Source: Sulfurovum sp.
GTDB lineage: Bacteria > Campylobacterota > Campylobacteria > Campylobacterales > Sulfurovaceae
Direction: 5' to 3'
DNA length: 64,000 nucleotides
Assembly: GCF_015493435.1 (NCBI RefSeq)
Contig: NZ_WGDD01000057.1
Location: 1-64,000, forward strand
Part shown: piece after piece, positions 42,649 through 51,804 of the stretch
How the letters are laid out: each line of letters begins with the position of its first letter
How positions within the stretch are numbered: position 1 is the stretch's first letter
Notes under the pieces: model-generated
What the model was told of the DNA's origin: nothing
Seen by the model: only the letters and a program-made list of their open reading frames with translations
The model's database searches: none
Position numbers and translations under genes: made by a program

Positions 42649-43461
42649 CTACGCTTCCTGCCAGGCTTGTGTCACTATTTTAGGCTTCTCGTCATAGATC
42701 TTTATCTTCTCTGCTCCGATACAGCGGCCATTCCCATCCAATTCAAAAACAATCATCTGAAAAAGCGATTTGCATGTGTCCGGTACATCAAAATGGCCGC
42801 CTATCCCCGTTAAAAAACGTTTGACCGGTATAGCACTGGACATCCCTATCACACCATCTCTGCATCCTGTCAGACCAACATCAGTCACATAGCAGCAACC
42901 TTCAACCACCTGGAGATCATCTGTACCTACATGGGTATGAGTCCCCAAAACAGCAGAAACATCCTCTTTCAGCATATGCAGAAGTGCCTGTTTTTCACTG
43001 GATGCTTCGGCATGCATATCAATAACAATATGTCTGATACCTTCTTCTTTGAGGGTGCTCACTACAGCTTGGATCATAGTAAAAGGATTATCCACCATCG
43101 GCATTGTGTAGTGCCCCATCAGATTGATCACGGCTATTTCATGACCTGCCTGTCTTATTCTGAAAAGGCCCTCTCCCGGAGTATCGGCCGGATAATTGAT
43201 CGGGCGGATGAGCGGATACTCATCAAAAAGATTCAAAATCTCTTTTTTGTCGAAGCTGTGATTCCCTCCGGTCATGATATCGATACCGTACCCCAACAGT
43301 TCCTCGCAGTTCTTCTGTGTCAACCCGAAACCGTGGGAAGCATTTTCGTAATTGGCGATCGTAACATCAATAAAGTGTTCCTGCTGCAGGCGTTTGAGAT
43401 GCCGTTTGATCATCAAACGTCCGGGTTTACCGACGATATCCCCTATAAATCCTATCTTCAA
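42649..43461 (-). CDS. YmdB-type metallophosphoesterase (TIGR00282 family)
   Basis: 270 residues. I choose the TTG at 43461 (AAGGG 6 bp upstream) because the family begins with KIGFIGDIVGKPG right there; the open frame runs 39 codons further but those residues do not look conserved. Metal-binding motifs: GDIVGKPG, YENASHG, GGNHSFD, VIDMHAEASSEK and GTHTHVGTDD. The family hydrolyses 2',3'-cyclic nucleotides in B. subtilis YmdB and affects RNA turnover; the role here is inferred from family only. Convergent with dnaX. Confidence 0.9.
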   Translation of the reverse strand: MKIGFIGDIVGKPGRLMIKRHLKRLQQEHFIDVTIANYENASHGFGLTQKNCEELLGYGIDIMTGGNHSFDKKEILNLFDEYPLIRPINYPADTPGEGLFRIRQAGHEIAVINLMGHYTMPMVDNPFTMIQAVVSTLKEEGIRHIVIDMHAEASSEKQALLHMLKEDVSAVLGTHTHVGTDDLQVVEGCCYVTDVGLTGCRDGVIGMSSAIPVKRFLTGIGGHFDVPDTCKSLFQMIVFELDGNGRCIGAEKIKIYDEKPKIVTQAWQEA

Positions 43462-43610
43462 AGCATCCCTTTCATATTCTGTCACGGCAAACGCCCTTGA
43501 AAGCGAAGCGATTCGAGAGCCGTGACGATTTTTTGCTTCGTTATTTCTAAAAAAATGAAGAGAGGAACAATGCCTCACTTCAAACGGGAGGTAGGCAAAA
43601 TAAAAATAAG

Positions 43611-44627
43611 TTAAATATTTTCCCCGGCAAAAGGAAGAAGTGCACTTGCCCAGGTGAGTCCGCCGCCAAATGTATCCAGCAGCATTAATTCGCCTTTTTT
43701 GAGCCGTCCTGACTCATAAATATCATTAATAGCCATAGGGATGGATGCTGCGGACGTATTACCGTACTTATGTACCGTCAGTACTACCTGATCCTCACGC
43801 ATATTGAGTGCATCTCCAACAGCTTTGATAATGCGGTAATTCGCCTGATGAGGAATAAAGTGAGGGATGTTTTCTGCATGTATCTCATTTTTTTCGAGAA
43901 TTTCTTTCACATCTTTTGTCAAAGTTTTCACTGCCAGCTTAAAGGTTTCATTTCCCTTCATCCGTACAAAATTCAACCCTTCTTTTATGACTTTCTCACT
44001 GACAGGATTGATCGCTCCGGGTGCAGGAGTTACAAGAAAATCGGCATAAGATCCATCCGCACTTGCATGTACATCGACAAAGGCTTCTTCTTTATTGTCC
44101 GTTGCACAGATCACTGCCGCTCCGGCACCATCGCCAAACAGAATACAGGTACTTCTGTCTGTGTAGTCCACAATGGTAGAGAATTTCTCTGCACCGATGA
44201 TCAGTACATTCTTTTTCATACCCGATTCAATAAAAGCTTTTGCCACAGTAAGCAGATAGACAAACCCGCTGCAGGCGGCAGAAATATCAAAAGCCTGTAC
44301 GTTTTTAATGCCCAGTTTATCGGAAATGATACAGGCAGTTGAAGGCATATTGAAGTAGTCAGGCGTCACCGTTGCACACAGAACAAGATCAATGTCTTCT
44401 GTTTCAAGTCCTGCACGGCTGATGGCAAGTTCTGCCGCTTTGGTACCCATATCACTCGTATATTCATCTTCAGCTGCAATATGCCGTTCTTTGATTCCTG
44501 TACGCTTGACGATCCATTCATCTGTAGTATCTACCATCTTTTCAAGTTCGGTATTGCTTAAAATTTTAGAAGGGACATAAGCGCCGATGGAGCGGAAAGA
44601 GGCATAGAGTGGTTTTGTTTGTGACAT
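43611..44627 (-). CDS. fabH: Beta-ketoacyl-ACP synthase III
   Basis: 338 residues from ATG 44627, chosen because AAGGA precedes it by 6 bp; the frame opens nine codons earlier. Catalytic triad: Cys in [13 protein letters not shown], His in [11 protein letters not shown] and Asn in [10 protein letters not shown]. The enzyme starts fatty acid synthesis from acetyl-CoA and malonyl-ACP. It follows plsX with a 112-bp gap that contains a stem-loop plus T tract and a probable separate promoter. Confidence 0.96.
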   Translation of the reverse strand: MSQTKPLYASFRSIGAYVPSKILSNTELEKMVDTTDEWIVKRTGIKERHIAAEDEYTSDMGTKAAELAISRAGLETEDIDLVLCATVTPDYFNMPSTACIISDKLGIKNVQAFDISAACSGFVYLLTVAKAFIESGMKKNVLIIGAEKFSTIVDYTDRSTCILFGDGAGAAVICATDNKEEAFVDVHASADGSYADFLVTPAPGAINPVSEKVIKEGLNFVRMKGNETFKLAVKTLTKDVKEILEKNEIHAENIPHFIPHQANYRIIKAVGDALNMREDQVVLTVHKYGNTSAASIPMAINDIYESGRLKKGELMLLDTFGGGLTWASALLPFAGENI

Positions 44628-44684
44628 AACTATCCTTGACAAAATATTGGACATATTTTACCATAATATTCTAATGAGTGCTCT

Positions 44685-44736
44685 AAAAAAAAGTTTTTGG
44701 GAGGGAGAAAGGATTCACTCTGACAGTAAATCCTTT
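44685..44736 (-). terminator. Stem-loop and T tract between plsX and fabH
   Basis: On the minus strand AAAGGATT-T-ACT / AGT-G-AATCCTTT with loop GTCAG (44736-44708), followed 15 bp later by eight T (44692-44685). It begins a few bases after the plsX stop. Probably a partial terminator or attenuator before fabH. Confidence 0.5.
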
Positions 44737-44739
44737 GAA

Positions 44740-45729
44740 TTATTTATTTTTTCCGAGCAGTTCTTCGATCTCTTTGTTCACATCCGACTGGGTATACAGA
44801 ATAGCCTGGAAGATAGCATTCTTGATCGCTTTTGCATTGGAGGCACCGTGGGATACTATGGCACATCCGTCCACCCCGAGAAGCGGTGCTCCGCCATACT
44901 CATCTTTATCAACCTGTCTCTTCATATTGACAAATACTTTTTTCCGCATCATCAAAGCACCGATCTTGGCAGGCAGTGATTTTCGAATATACTGTTTCAT
45001 CAAAGTAAAAACAGTCGTCACAACCCCTTCGCTCGTTTTCAGCAGAATATTTCCCGTAAAGCCGTCACAGACCACAACGTCAACATTGCCGTTAAAGATA
45101 TCTTTCCCTTCGACATTGCCTACAAACCCGCGAAGGTCTTTCAGCAGGCCGAAGGCTTCTTTGGTCAAGGCATTTCCCTTACTCTCTTCCGAACCGTTGG
45201 AGAGCAGACCCACACGGGGATTGCGAATACCGAGTATCTTTTCAACATATGCTTCACCCATGGCACCGAACTCATACAGGTTTTGTGCGTTACAGTCTGT
45301 TACAGCACCAACATCCAGTACCAGTGTTTTGTTCTTGCCCAGACTCGGCATCAATGTAGCCAGAGCAGGTTTTGAAATATATGGCAAACGTCCGATCCGC
45401 AGGGTTGCCAGTGTCATGGTCGCACCGCTGTGTCCCGCAGAAAGCACTGCATCCGCTTCTTTGTTGCGCACGAGTTCAACCGCTTTGTAGATGGATGAAT
45501 CTTTCCGCCTGAGTGCATTGGTGGCATGGTCGCTCATATCTATGACATCTGTCGATTCTACAATCTCTACTTTGTCGATATAGTATTGGGGAAGTAATGA
45601 AAGTATCTCTTCTTTGTCACCTACAAGTATAGGCAAATATTTCTTCTCTTCAAGCGCCTGGACCACACCTTCGATAATAGGTTCGGGACCAAAGTCCCCA
45701 CCCATTGCATCAATTGCAATTTTAATCAT
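44740..45729 (-). CDS. plsX: Phosphate acyltransferase PlsX
   Basis: 329 residues, starting MIKIAIDAMGGDFGPEPIIEG, with LVLDVGAVTDCNAQNL, GLLSNGSEESKGN and VDVVVCDGFTGNILLK. It makes acyl-phosphate from acyl-ACP for phospholipid synthesis. It lies in the conserved yceD-rpmF-plsX-fabH order, 5 bp after the rpmF stop. Confidence 0.96.
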   Translation of the reverse strand: MIKIAIDAMGGDFGPEPIIEGVVQALEEKKYLPILVGDKEEILSLLPQYYIDKVEIVESTDVIDMSDHATNALRRKDSSIYKAVELVRNKEADAVLSAGHSGATMTLATLRIGRLPYISKPALATLMPSLGKNKTLVLDVGAVTDCNAQNLYEFGAMGEAYVEKILGIRNPRVGLLSNGSEESKGNALTKEAFGLLKDLRGFVGNVEGKDIFNGNVDVVVCDGFTGNILLKTSEGVVTTVFTLMKQYIRKSLPAKIGALMMRKKVFVNMKRQVDKDEYGGAPLLGVDGCAIVSHGASNAKAIKNAIFQAILYTQSDVNKEIEELLGKNK

Positions 45730-45734
45730 GGAGA

Positions 45735-45896
45735 TTAAGCTTTTGTTGTTTTGTACTCACCGGTTGTCATGTTCATGTGGTGAGGCATTCTCCATGTTCC
45801 GTCTGCGTCTTTTACAGGCATTGGAAGTGTCAATTTGTAATGTGTTCTTCTTTTTGCTGATCTTGTATGACTCACTCGTCTCTTAGGTACTGCCAT
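45735..45896 (-). CDS. rpmF: Ribosomal protein L32
   Basis: 53 residues read directly from the sequence: it begins [20 protein letters not shown] and ends [10 protein letters not shown]. The first twenty residues are the L32 signature. No zinc-ribbon Cys pairs are present, so it is the Cys-less form. Placement between yceD and plsX is the usual one. Confidence 0.95.
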   Translation of the reverse strand: MAVPKRRVSHTRSAKRRTHYKLTLPMPVKDADGTWRMPHHMNMTTGEYKTTKA

Positions 45897-45923
45897 GGTA
45901 TATCCTTTATGTAAATTTTATTA

Positions 45924-46298
45924 TTAATATTCTACCTCAAATTCCTCTTCACTGTCATTGCATGTACTGCAATAGTGATAGGTACCTTTGAGGGCATTTA
46001 TTTCACTTTCGAGAATGTACGTAAGGTCAATTACGCCATCTAAAAATTCAATTATATCCAAATCATCTTTATCTTCTGAAACCATATCGCTCAGTGTAAG
46101 CTTGAGTGCATAATCAGATGGGGCAGCGTATGTCACGCCGCATCTGTCGCAATCGAACTCCATTTTTCCTGATACCTGTGCATCAAGGCATACACGATGA
46201 TAACCGCTTTTCTGTAACGTTCCCGCCATTCTGATCCCCTGAACTTCAAGCTCAAAAGGTTTGGCGGTTGAACCGACCTTCTCAAAAACTATTTTCAA
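45924..46298 (-). CDS. yceD: YceD / DUF177 protein
   Basis: 124 residues with the FDCDRCGVTYAAP motif in the middle and a C-terminal acidic tail with CSTCND. DUF177 (YceD) proteins are encoded directly before rpmF in most bacteria, as here, and are linked to 23S rRNA or ribosome assembly. Exact role unknown. Confidence 0.88.
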   Translation of the reverse strand: MKIVFEKVGSTAKPFELEVQGIRMAGTLQKSGYHRVCLDAQVSGKMEFDCDRCGVTYAAPSDYALKLTLSDMVSEDKDDLDIIEFLDGVIDLTYILESEINALKGTYHYCSTCNDSEEEFEVEY

Positions 46299-46310
46299 GA
46301 ATCGTCTTGA

Positions 46311-46724
46311 TTAGTATATTTCTCTTTGTGCAAAGAAGAAATTGATCTCGATCTCTGCATTTTCAACAGAATCACTTCCGTGAACTGCATTGGCATCGAT
46401 GCTGTCTGCAAAGTCTGCTCTTATCGTACCAGGTGCTGCTTCTGCAGGGTTTGTTGCGCCCATAAGCTCTCTGTTCTTCGCCATAGCATCTTCTCCCTCA
46501 AGCACAGTGACAACGACCGGTCCGGAGATCATAAAATCCACAAGATCCTTAAAGAAAGGTCTTTCGGCGTGAATGGCATAAAATGCTTCCGCATCCACAC
46601 GTGAAAGTCTTGTTTTCTTTGTTGCGGCGATTCTCAGTCCGGCTGCCTCAAATCTCGAAAGGATCTGTCCTACTACGTTCTTTGCTACTGCATCCGGTTT
46701 AATGATTGATAATGTCTGTTCCAT
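46311..46724 (-). CDS. ndk: Nucleoside diphosphate kinase
   Basis: 137 residues: [16 protein letters not shown] at the start and the catalytic His in [12 protein letters not shown]. It balances nucleoside triphosphate pools using ATP. AGGA precedes the ATG; a TATAAT lies at 46784-46789. The gene heads the ndk-yceD-rpmF-plsX series. Confidence 0.97.
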   Translation of the reverse strand: MEQTLSIIKPDAVAKNVVGQILSRFEAAGLRIAATKKTRLSRVDAEAFYAIHAERPFFKDLVDFMISGPVVVTVLEGEDAMAKNRELMGATNPAEAAPGTIRADFADSIDANAVHGSDSVENAEIEINFFFAQREIY

Positions 46725-46783
46725 ACTTTATTCCTAAGCGATAATTTACTTCTATAGACCTGCTATCAAAGTATTAGGGCGGG

Positions 46784-46789
46784 ATTATA
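46784..46789 (-). promoter_or_regulatory. -10 box for the ndk operon
   Basis: TATAAT on the minus strand preceded by CAG and a T-rich stretch, about 60 bp before the ndk ATG. Confidence 0.55.
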
Positions 46790-46894
46790 CTGAAAAATAT
46801 ATTAAATTTTTATTAAAACAAGATAATTTTGAAGAGTCCGGAACTTCATTGAAGGGAAGCCGATAATAATGTGTCAAGAGATACATGTGGAATA

Positions 46895-46914
46895 CCGGCA
46901 GAAAATCCTGCCGG
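46895..46914. terminator. GC-rich stem-loop after the ferredoxin gene
   Basis: CCGGCAG-AAAATC-CTGCCGG, about 18 bp past the ferredoxin stop. The right arm also forms the 12-bp palindrome CCTGCCGGCAGG. There is no T tract, so termination is only likely, not certain. Confidence 0.45.
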
Positions 46915-46932
46915 CAGGAAGCTAAGCACAGA

Positions 46933-47208
46933 TCAGTCTTCGATGACCGGCTCGCCTTTGGCACCTCTGTTCTCAGAAGCGGGCATTCCCTCTACAGGAT
47001 CATCCCACTGGATACATCCCTCTGTCGGACATGCTTCGGCACATGCCGGTACATCATGATATCCTACACACTCAACACATTTGTCTGGGTATACATAGTA
47101 AATCTCTTCACCCGTTGGGTTATCATCCTCATCTACGATCGCTTCTACCGGACATTCGTCGATACAAGCTGCACAATTGATACAAGTATCTGTAATAATT
47201 ACTGCCAT
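46933..47208 (-). CDS. fdx: 2[4Fe-4S] ferredoxin, Alvin/YfhL type
   Basis: 91 residues with two cluster motifs: Cys9-x2-Cys12-x2-Cys15-x3-Cys19-Pro, and Cys44-x2-Cys47-x8-Cys56-x3-Cys60-Pro. The eight-residue spacing in the second motif and the C-terminal extension are typical of the Allochromatium vinosum-type ferredoxins. It serves as a low-potential electron carrier. The neighbouring ndk matches the ndk-fdxA pairing in Campylobacter. GGAG lies upstream of the ATG. Confidence 0.93.
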   Translation of the reverse strand: MAVIITDTCINCAACIDECPVEAIVDEDDNPTGEEIYYVYPDKCVECVGYHDVPACAEACPTEGCIQWDDPVEGMPASENRGAKGEPVIED

Positions 47209-47351
47209 TTGTTACTCCTTTAATTGAATATGGTCAAACTATATCAAAAGATTTTTAAGAAATCCTTTAATCTCAGGACAAATGATTCATTTCTTTCAAT
47301 TAAAAACAAAACCCCGCACTGCAAGATTTCTCTAATTGATAATGACTATAT

Positions 47352-48512
47352 TTACAGCCCGAGGAATTGCCTGATCTCTTCAGTTTTGTCTGTTCTCTCC
47401 CAGCTGAATCCCATATCTTCTCTTCCAAAATGGCCATAAGCGGCCGTTTTTTTGTAAATGGGTTTGAGCAAGTCAAGAGAGTCAATGATCCCTTTGGGAG
47501 TAAGATCGAAAAGTGCCTCAACGCAGGCAACGATCTTTTCTTCCTCCACATTCGCCGTGCCGTGTGTATCGACATAAATCGAAACCGGCTTTGCCACACC
47601 GATGGCATAGGCCACCTGAAGTGTCGCTTTCTCACAGGCACCGGCAGCTACCAGGTTCTTTGCTACATACCGTGCAGCATACGCGGCAGAACGGTCTACT
47701 TTCGTAGGATCTTTCCCCGAAAATGCTCCTCCGCCGTGAGGACAGCTTCCCCCGTAGGTATCAACAATGATCTTCCTTCCGGTCAGTCCCGCATCTCCCT
47801 GAGGTCCGCCGATGACAAATCGGCCAGTCGGATTGATATGGTACGTGATATCTGTCATATCAATATCATAGTGTGCCAGTACAGGGTCAATGACTTCTTC
47901 TCTGACTGCTTTTTGTACCTGTTCAAGTGAAACGGTTTCATGATGCTGTGTTGAAACAACGATCGTATCCACCGCTACGGGATTTCCATCGATATACTTG
48001 ACAGACACCTGTGCTTTTCCGTCCGGACGCAAAAAAGGTACGGTACCGTTTTTGCGGACTTCTGCCAGTTTTGAAGTAATATGATGTGCCAAAGAAATGG
48101 GCAGAGGCATCAATTCTCTGGTCTCTTTGCAAGCATATCCGAACATCAGTCCCTGGTCTCCTGCACCTATCTCACCACTCTCCTGATCAACCCCCTGGTT
48201 AATGTCCGGAGACTGTTCTCCAATACCGTTGAGCACACCGGCACTTCTGTAGTCAAATCCATAAGCCGCATCGGTATAGCCGATCTCCCTGACAACTTCT
48301 CGCGCAATCTCCTGCATTGGTGCATAGGCGATCGTTTTCAGTTCACCCGCAATAACACAAAAACCATTGCTCAGTAACGTTTCACATGCCACTCTGGCAT
48401 GCGGATCTCTCTCAATAATGTAATCAAGGATCGCATCAGAGATCTGGTCAGCCATTTTGTCAGGGTGACCCTCGGTTACCGATTCACTTGTAAAAATGTA
48501 TTCGTTAGCCAT
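47352..48512 (-). CDS. metK: S-adenosylmethionine synthetase
   Basis: 386 residues: [32 protein letters not shown], and [15 protein letters not shown] are the ATP and methionine binding motifs. It makes S-adenosylmethionine. The 108-bp leader contains no recognisable SAM riboswitch. A weak stem with TTTTGTTTTT follows the stop. Confidence 0.97.
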   Translation of the reverse strand: MANEYIFTSESVTEGHPDKMADQISDAILDYIIERDPHARVACETLLSNGFCVIAGELKTIAYAPMQEIAREVVREIGYTDAAYGFDYRSAGVLNGIGEQSPDINQGVDQESGEIGAGDQGLMFGYACKETRELMPLPISLAHHITSKLAEVRKNGTVPFLRPDGKAQVSVKYIDGNPVAVDTIVVSTQHHETVSLEQVQKAVREEVIDPVLAHYDIDMTDITYHINPTGRFVIGGPQGDAGLTGRKIIVDTYGGSCPHGGGAFSGKDPTKVDRSAAYAARYVAKNLVAAGACEKATLQVAYAIGVAKPVSIYVDTHGTANVEEEKIVACVEALFDLTPKGIIDSLDLLKPIYKKTAAYGHFGREDMGFSWERTDKTEEIRQFLGL

Positions 48513-48547
48513 TTTTTATTTCCTTTAATATGTAAGTTCGTCCACTG

Positions 48548-48616
48548 TCACTGAACTTCAATAAACATCTCAAGCAGATATTTATTCAAATCCAGCACCG
48601 GTACGCGGCTGCGCAC
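48548..48616 (-). other. 22-codon reading frame after dxs, possible remnant
   Basis: GTG start with AGG just before it, 22 codons (MRSRVPVLDLNKYLLEMFIEVQ is too long to be chance-proof, hence only VPVLDLNKYLLEMFIEVQ noted as protein-like), then TGA. It lies in the dxs-metK gap, in a different frame from dxs. It may be the tail of a lost gene, a short peptide, or chance. Confidence 0.25.
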
Positions 48617-48620
48617 CCTG

Positions 48621-50450
48621 TTATGATTTTTGTTTTTTGTTTTTTTGGTTCACCCGTGCAGCCAACTGTTCAGGAAGAAGCCCCAGGCTTTCTTCCACCA
48701 GCTTTGTATTGCCGTGGGTGATAAACATATCATCATACTCAAAAGAGGTTAATACTATATCCTGCATCTGTTTCCGGCTCAAAAGTTCAAGAATCGCAGA
48801 CCCCACACCGCCCTGTTTTACAGAATCGGAGAAAATATACCATTGTTTATACTGTTTTCCCAGGGCTTCCAGCATCTCTTCATCCAGAGGCTTGACAAAG
48901 CGAAGGTCAAGTACCGCAGGGGTTTTCTCAAGCAGTTCAGCTACCTTCAGTGCCCTGCCTACACCGTTTCCGTACCCGATCAAAAGCATTTCTTCCCCTT
49001 CCTGAAGGAGGTTGGATCTGCCCAGTTCAAATGCAGGCTCGTCACTGCGGTCATTTGCCAGAAAAGCGCCTCTTGGATACCGGAAAGCACAGGGATGGTC
49101 AAACTCTTTGGCAAAGGCCATACAAAGTTTCATTGTTGTCTCATTGTAGGGTGCGAACAGTGTCATATTCGGTATTGCCCGAAGATACGATATGTCGAAC
49201 ACTCCCTGATGAGTCTCACCGTCTTCCCCTACGATCCCGGCACGATCGAGCGCAAAAGCCACACCCAGATCCATGAGTGCAATATCATGGATCACCTGAT
49301 CATATCCTCTTTGCAGGAATGTAGAATATATAGTACAAAAAGGCTTGAACCCTTCTTTTGCCAATGGGCCCATCGAAGTGACGGCATGCTGTTCCGCTAT
49401 GGCAACGTCCCAGAAACGTTCCGGGTATTTTTCCATTACGGCACTCATTCCCGTTCCACTTGGCATAGCCGCTGTCACACCTACTATTTTCTCATCTTCC
49501 TCTGCCATTTTCACCAGTGTTTCCGAAAAGACTGCTGTAGCGGTTTTGGGCCCGGCCTTCTTTTCAGATACCCCTGTTTCAAGGTCAAAAGCACTGACAC
49601 CATGCCAGTGTTCTTTGGTCCCCTCGGCAATTTCATACCCTTTTCCTTTGGTGGTCTGGGCATGAATGATCACAGGTTTCCCCAGTGTTTTTGCTACTTC
49701 CATCGTCTCTATCAAAGAGTCAATATTATGTCCGTCCACCGGTCCGATATATTCTATACCCATCTCCTCAAACAGAATACCCGGTGTAATGAGTTTAAAA
49801 GAATCTTCAAAACGTTTGGCCATGTAACTTGCACTATCAGGAAAATGATCCAGCATTTTTTCTACTTTTCCTTTGAACTTCTGATAGAAAGAACCCGCCA
49901 TCGTCTGGGAGAGGAGTTTGGAAATTGCACCGATAGGCTTGGCGATACTCATTTCATTGTCATTGAGAATGATCACAACGGGATATTTTCTGTCACCCAG
50001 TTCATTGAGTGCTTCATAAACCATTCCTGCACTCATACTCCCGTCTCCGATGAAAGCTACGGGAATACGGTCTTCTCCTTTGAGCGCAATCGCTTTAGCA
50101 GCCCCGACCGCCAGAGAGATAGAAGTTGAACTGTGGCCGGCTACATAATAGTCATATTCTGATTCTTGGGGTTTTGTATAGCCGCAGATTCCGCCAAACT
50201 TTCTCAATGTATCGAATTTTTCCCATCTGCCGGTCAAAAGTTTGTGTGCATACGCCTGATGGCTCACATCAAAGATAAAAGGATCTTTTCTGACATCAAA
50301 TACTTTGTGCATCGCAACAATCAGATCTACTGCACCCATCGTCGAACTGAGATGTCCGCCGGTTTTACTGACTGTAGCAAGGATCTTTTTCCTGATCTTT
50401 TCAGCCAGGGCGTTGAGTTCTTCCGAACTGTATGTGCTGATATCGGTCAT
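48621..50450 (-). CDS. dxs: 1-deoxy-D-xylulose-5-phosphate synthase
   Basis: 609-residue thiamine-diphosphate enzyme, first step of the MEP isoprenoid pathway. Motifs: THLSS-like SKTGGHLSSTMGAVDL, GDGSMSAGMVYEALNELG with NDNEMSI (cofactor site), and GEDGETHQGVFDISYLR. The ATG overlaps the stop of the 72-codon gene (ATGA). The C-terminus is a Lys/Gln/Asn-rich tail encoded by an A-rich stretch. Confidence 0.97.
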   Translation of the reverse strand: MTDISTYSSEELNALAEKIRKKILATVSKTGGHLSSTMGAVDLIVAMHKVFDVRKDPFIFDVSHQAYAHKLLTGRWEKFDTLRKFGGICGYTKPQESEYDYYVAGHSSTSISLAVGAAKAIALKGEDRIPVAFIGDGSMSAGMVYEALNELGDRKYPVVIILNDNEMSIAKPIGAISKLLSQTMAGSFYQKFKGKVEKMLDHFPDSASYMAKRFEDSFKLITPGILFEEMGIEYIGPVDGHNIDSLIETMEVAKTLGKPVIIHAQTTKGKGYEIAEGTKEHWHGVSAFDLETGVSEKKAGPKTATAVFSETLVKMAEEDEKIVGVTAAMPSGTGMSAVMEKYPERFWDVAIAEQHAVTSMGPLAKEGFKPFCTIYSTFLQRGYDQVIHDIALMDLGVAFALDRAGIVGEDGETHQGVFDISYLRAIPNMTLFAPYNETTMKLCMAFAKEFDHPCAFRYPRGAFLANDRSDEPAFELGRSNLLQEGEEMLLIGYGNGVGRALKVAELLEKTPAVLDLRFVKPLDEEMLEALGKQYKQWYIFSDSVKQGGVGSAILELLSRKQMQDIVLTSFEYDDMFITHGNTKLVEESLGLLPEQLAARVNQKNKKQKS

Positions 50451-50665
50451 ACTGCCTCTTTTTTAATATATGCATTTAGAAGTTTCTTGGCGAAAGCGAT
50501 CTGCGTGTCATCATAAGGCAGACCCAATCCTTCCGCTATTTCTCTTATCTCTTTTTTACTCACCGTCCTTACCGCTCCGGATTGTGCGCGCTCTTCGGTA
50601 AAAGCACTCAGGTCAAGCGGTTTGACCTCTACTTCTTTTGATCGTACCACTTCGACTTTTTTCAA
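50447..50665 (-). CDS. Small protein between hisC and dxs, unknown
   Basis: 72 residues, no signal peptide or membrane segment. A charged N-terminus with [15 protein letters not shown] is followed by helical sequence ([35 protein letters not shown]). It overlaps hisC and dxs by 4 bp on each side, so its translation is coupled to both. In Campylobacter jejuni this spot holds fliF, fliG and fliH. I do not recognise a family; it could be a shortened flagellar remnant or an unrelated small gene. Confidence 0.7.
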   Translation of the reverse strand: MKKVEVVRSKEVEVKPLDLSAFTEERAQSGAVRTVSKKEIREIAEGLGLPYDDTQIAFAKKLLNAYIKKEAV

Positions 50666-51756
50666 GAAATAACCTCTGAAAAATGTTTGAAGAAAATATT
50701 ATTCTGGGCTTCAGTACCGATTGTGATACGCAGTGCATTCATTCCGTAAGACGCCAGATTGCGTATAATGACTCCTCTTCTGAGCAGGGCATCTGCAATT
50801 TCGGTCGAATCCATACGGTCATCGAAAAGATACGTGATAAAATTCGTATAACTGTCAATATAGGCAAAACCGTGTTCTTTGGCAAATACTTCATAACGTT
50901 TTATCTGTTCCTGATGCAAAGCGATAGACTTTTCTACGAACGTATTGTCTTTACAGGCTTCAATGGCAACACAGAGCGATAAGGTGGTAATATTAAAAGG
51001 CGGTCTCATTTTGTACAACTCCCCGATAAGCCCCGCGGGTGCGATACCGTACCCCACACGCATACCGCCAAGTCCGTGCGCTTTGGAAAAGGTACCGAGA
51101 TAGATCACATTCTCATAACCCAGAAGATCCTTCGGTGTGATGGCATATTTTGCATCTTTTGCAGCGGCATATTCCATATAGGCACCATCAACAACAACCA
51201 GCGTGTCCTGATCTACTGCCTCGATGATCTTCAATACTTCTTCCCGCTCGGTCGCATCCCCTGTCGGATTGTTCGGGGTACAGATATAAATGATTTTAGG
51301 TTTATGTTCTTCATAGGCTTCTATAAACTCATCATACTTGTGTTCCCAGCTTTTCGTACGTATGACCTGCGCCCCCATCTGTCTGGCATAGATTTCATAC
51401 ATAGCGAAAGTGACAGCGGACATCAGTATGGAAGTCTCTTCGTTCAACAGTGCCCTTGAAATAAATTCAAGTACCTGATCGGATCCTGCACCAATGATGA
51501 TATTCTTCTCTCCGACAGAAAATTTGGCCCCCAATGCCGCTTTGAGTTCAAACATACTGTCATCCGGATAAAGGTGCGCGATATCCGCATTGGATCGTAT
51601 GACTTTGGCTATTGCAGGATTGGTCCCGATCGGATTTTCATTGGAGGCAAGCTTAACGACATCTTTTGCATCGATCCCGAATTCGCGTACGACCAGTTCA
51701 ATGGGTTTGCCCGCTTCATAGGTTCGAATCGTTTCCAAAACTTTGTTGAATTTCAC
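50662..51756 (-). CDS. hisC: Histidinol-phosphate aminotransferase
   Basis: 364 residues, a PLP-dependent aminotransferase. [12 protein letters not shown] at the N-terminus, [13 protein letters not shown], and the PLP lysine in [18 protein letters not shown]. In this operon (lysA, pheA, hisC, small gene, dxs) it may also act on phenylpyruvate or other keto acids, a dual use known for some HisC proteins; that is inference. Confidence 0.93.
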   Translation of the reverse strand: MKFNKVLETIRTYEAGKPIELVVREFGIDAKDVVKLASNENPIGTNPAIAKVIRSNADIAHLYPDDSMFELKAALGAKFSVGEKNIIIGAGSDQVLEFISRALLNEETSILMSAVTFAMYEIYARQMGAQVIRTKSWEHKYDEFIEAYEEHKPKIIYICTPNNPTGDATEREEVLKIIEAVDQDTLVVVDGAYMEYAAAKDAKYAITPKDLLGYENVIYLGTFSKAHGLGGMRVGYGIAPAGLIGELYKMRPPFNITTLSLCVAIEACKDNTFVEKSIALHQEQIKRYEVFAKEHGFAYIDSYTNFITYLFDDRMDSTEIADALLRRGVIIRNLASYGMNALRITIGTEAQNNIFFKHFSEVIS

Positions 51757-51804
51757 TTTTTATTCCTTTTTGGTGGGATAGCCCCACCCTGCGTTGGACT
51801 TCTT

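Noticed and set aside
46725-46932. tRNA or small RNA gene in the ndk-ferredoxin gap
   Set aside because: No cloverleaf or CCA end; only a promoter and a stem-loop could be supported.
47330-47351. Fur-like sequence TTGATAATGACTATA near the metK end
   Set aside because: Only a half-match to a Fur box, more than 120 bp from the ferredoxin start; not convincing.
48513-48620. Possible SAM riboswitch before metK
   Set aside because: No SAM-I, SAM-II or SAM/SAH motif could be traced, and the gap is short.
48843-50129. 428-codon open frame opposite dxs
   Set aside because: Antisense shadow of a well-supported enzyme gene; no ribosome site and no family resemblance.
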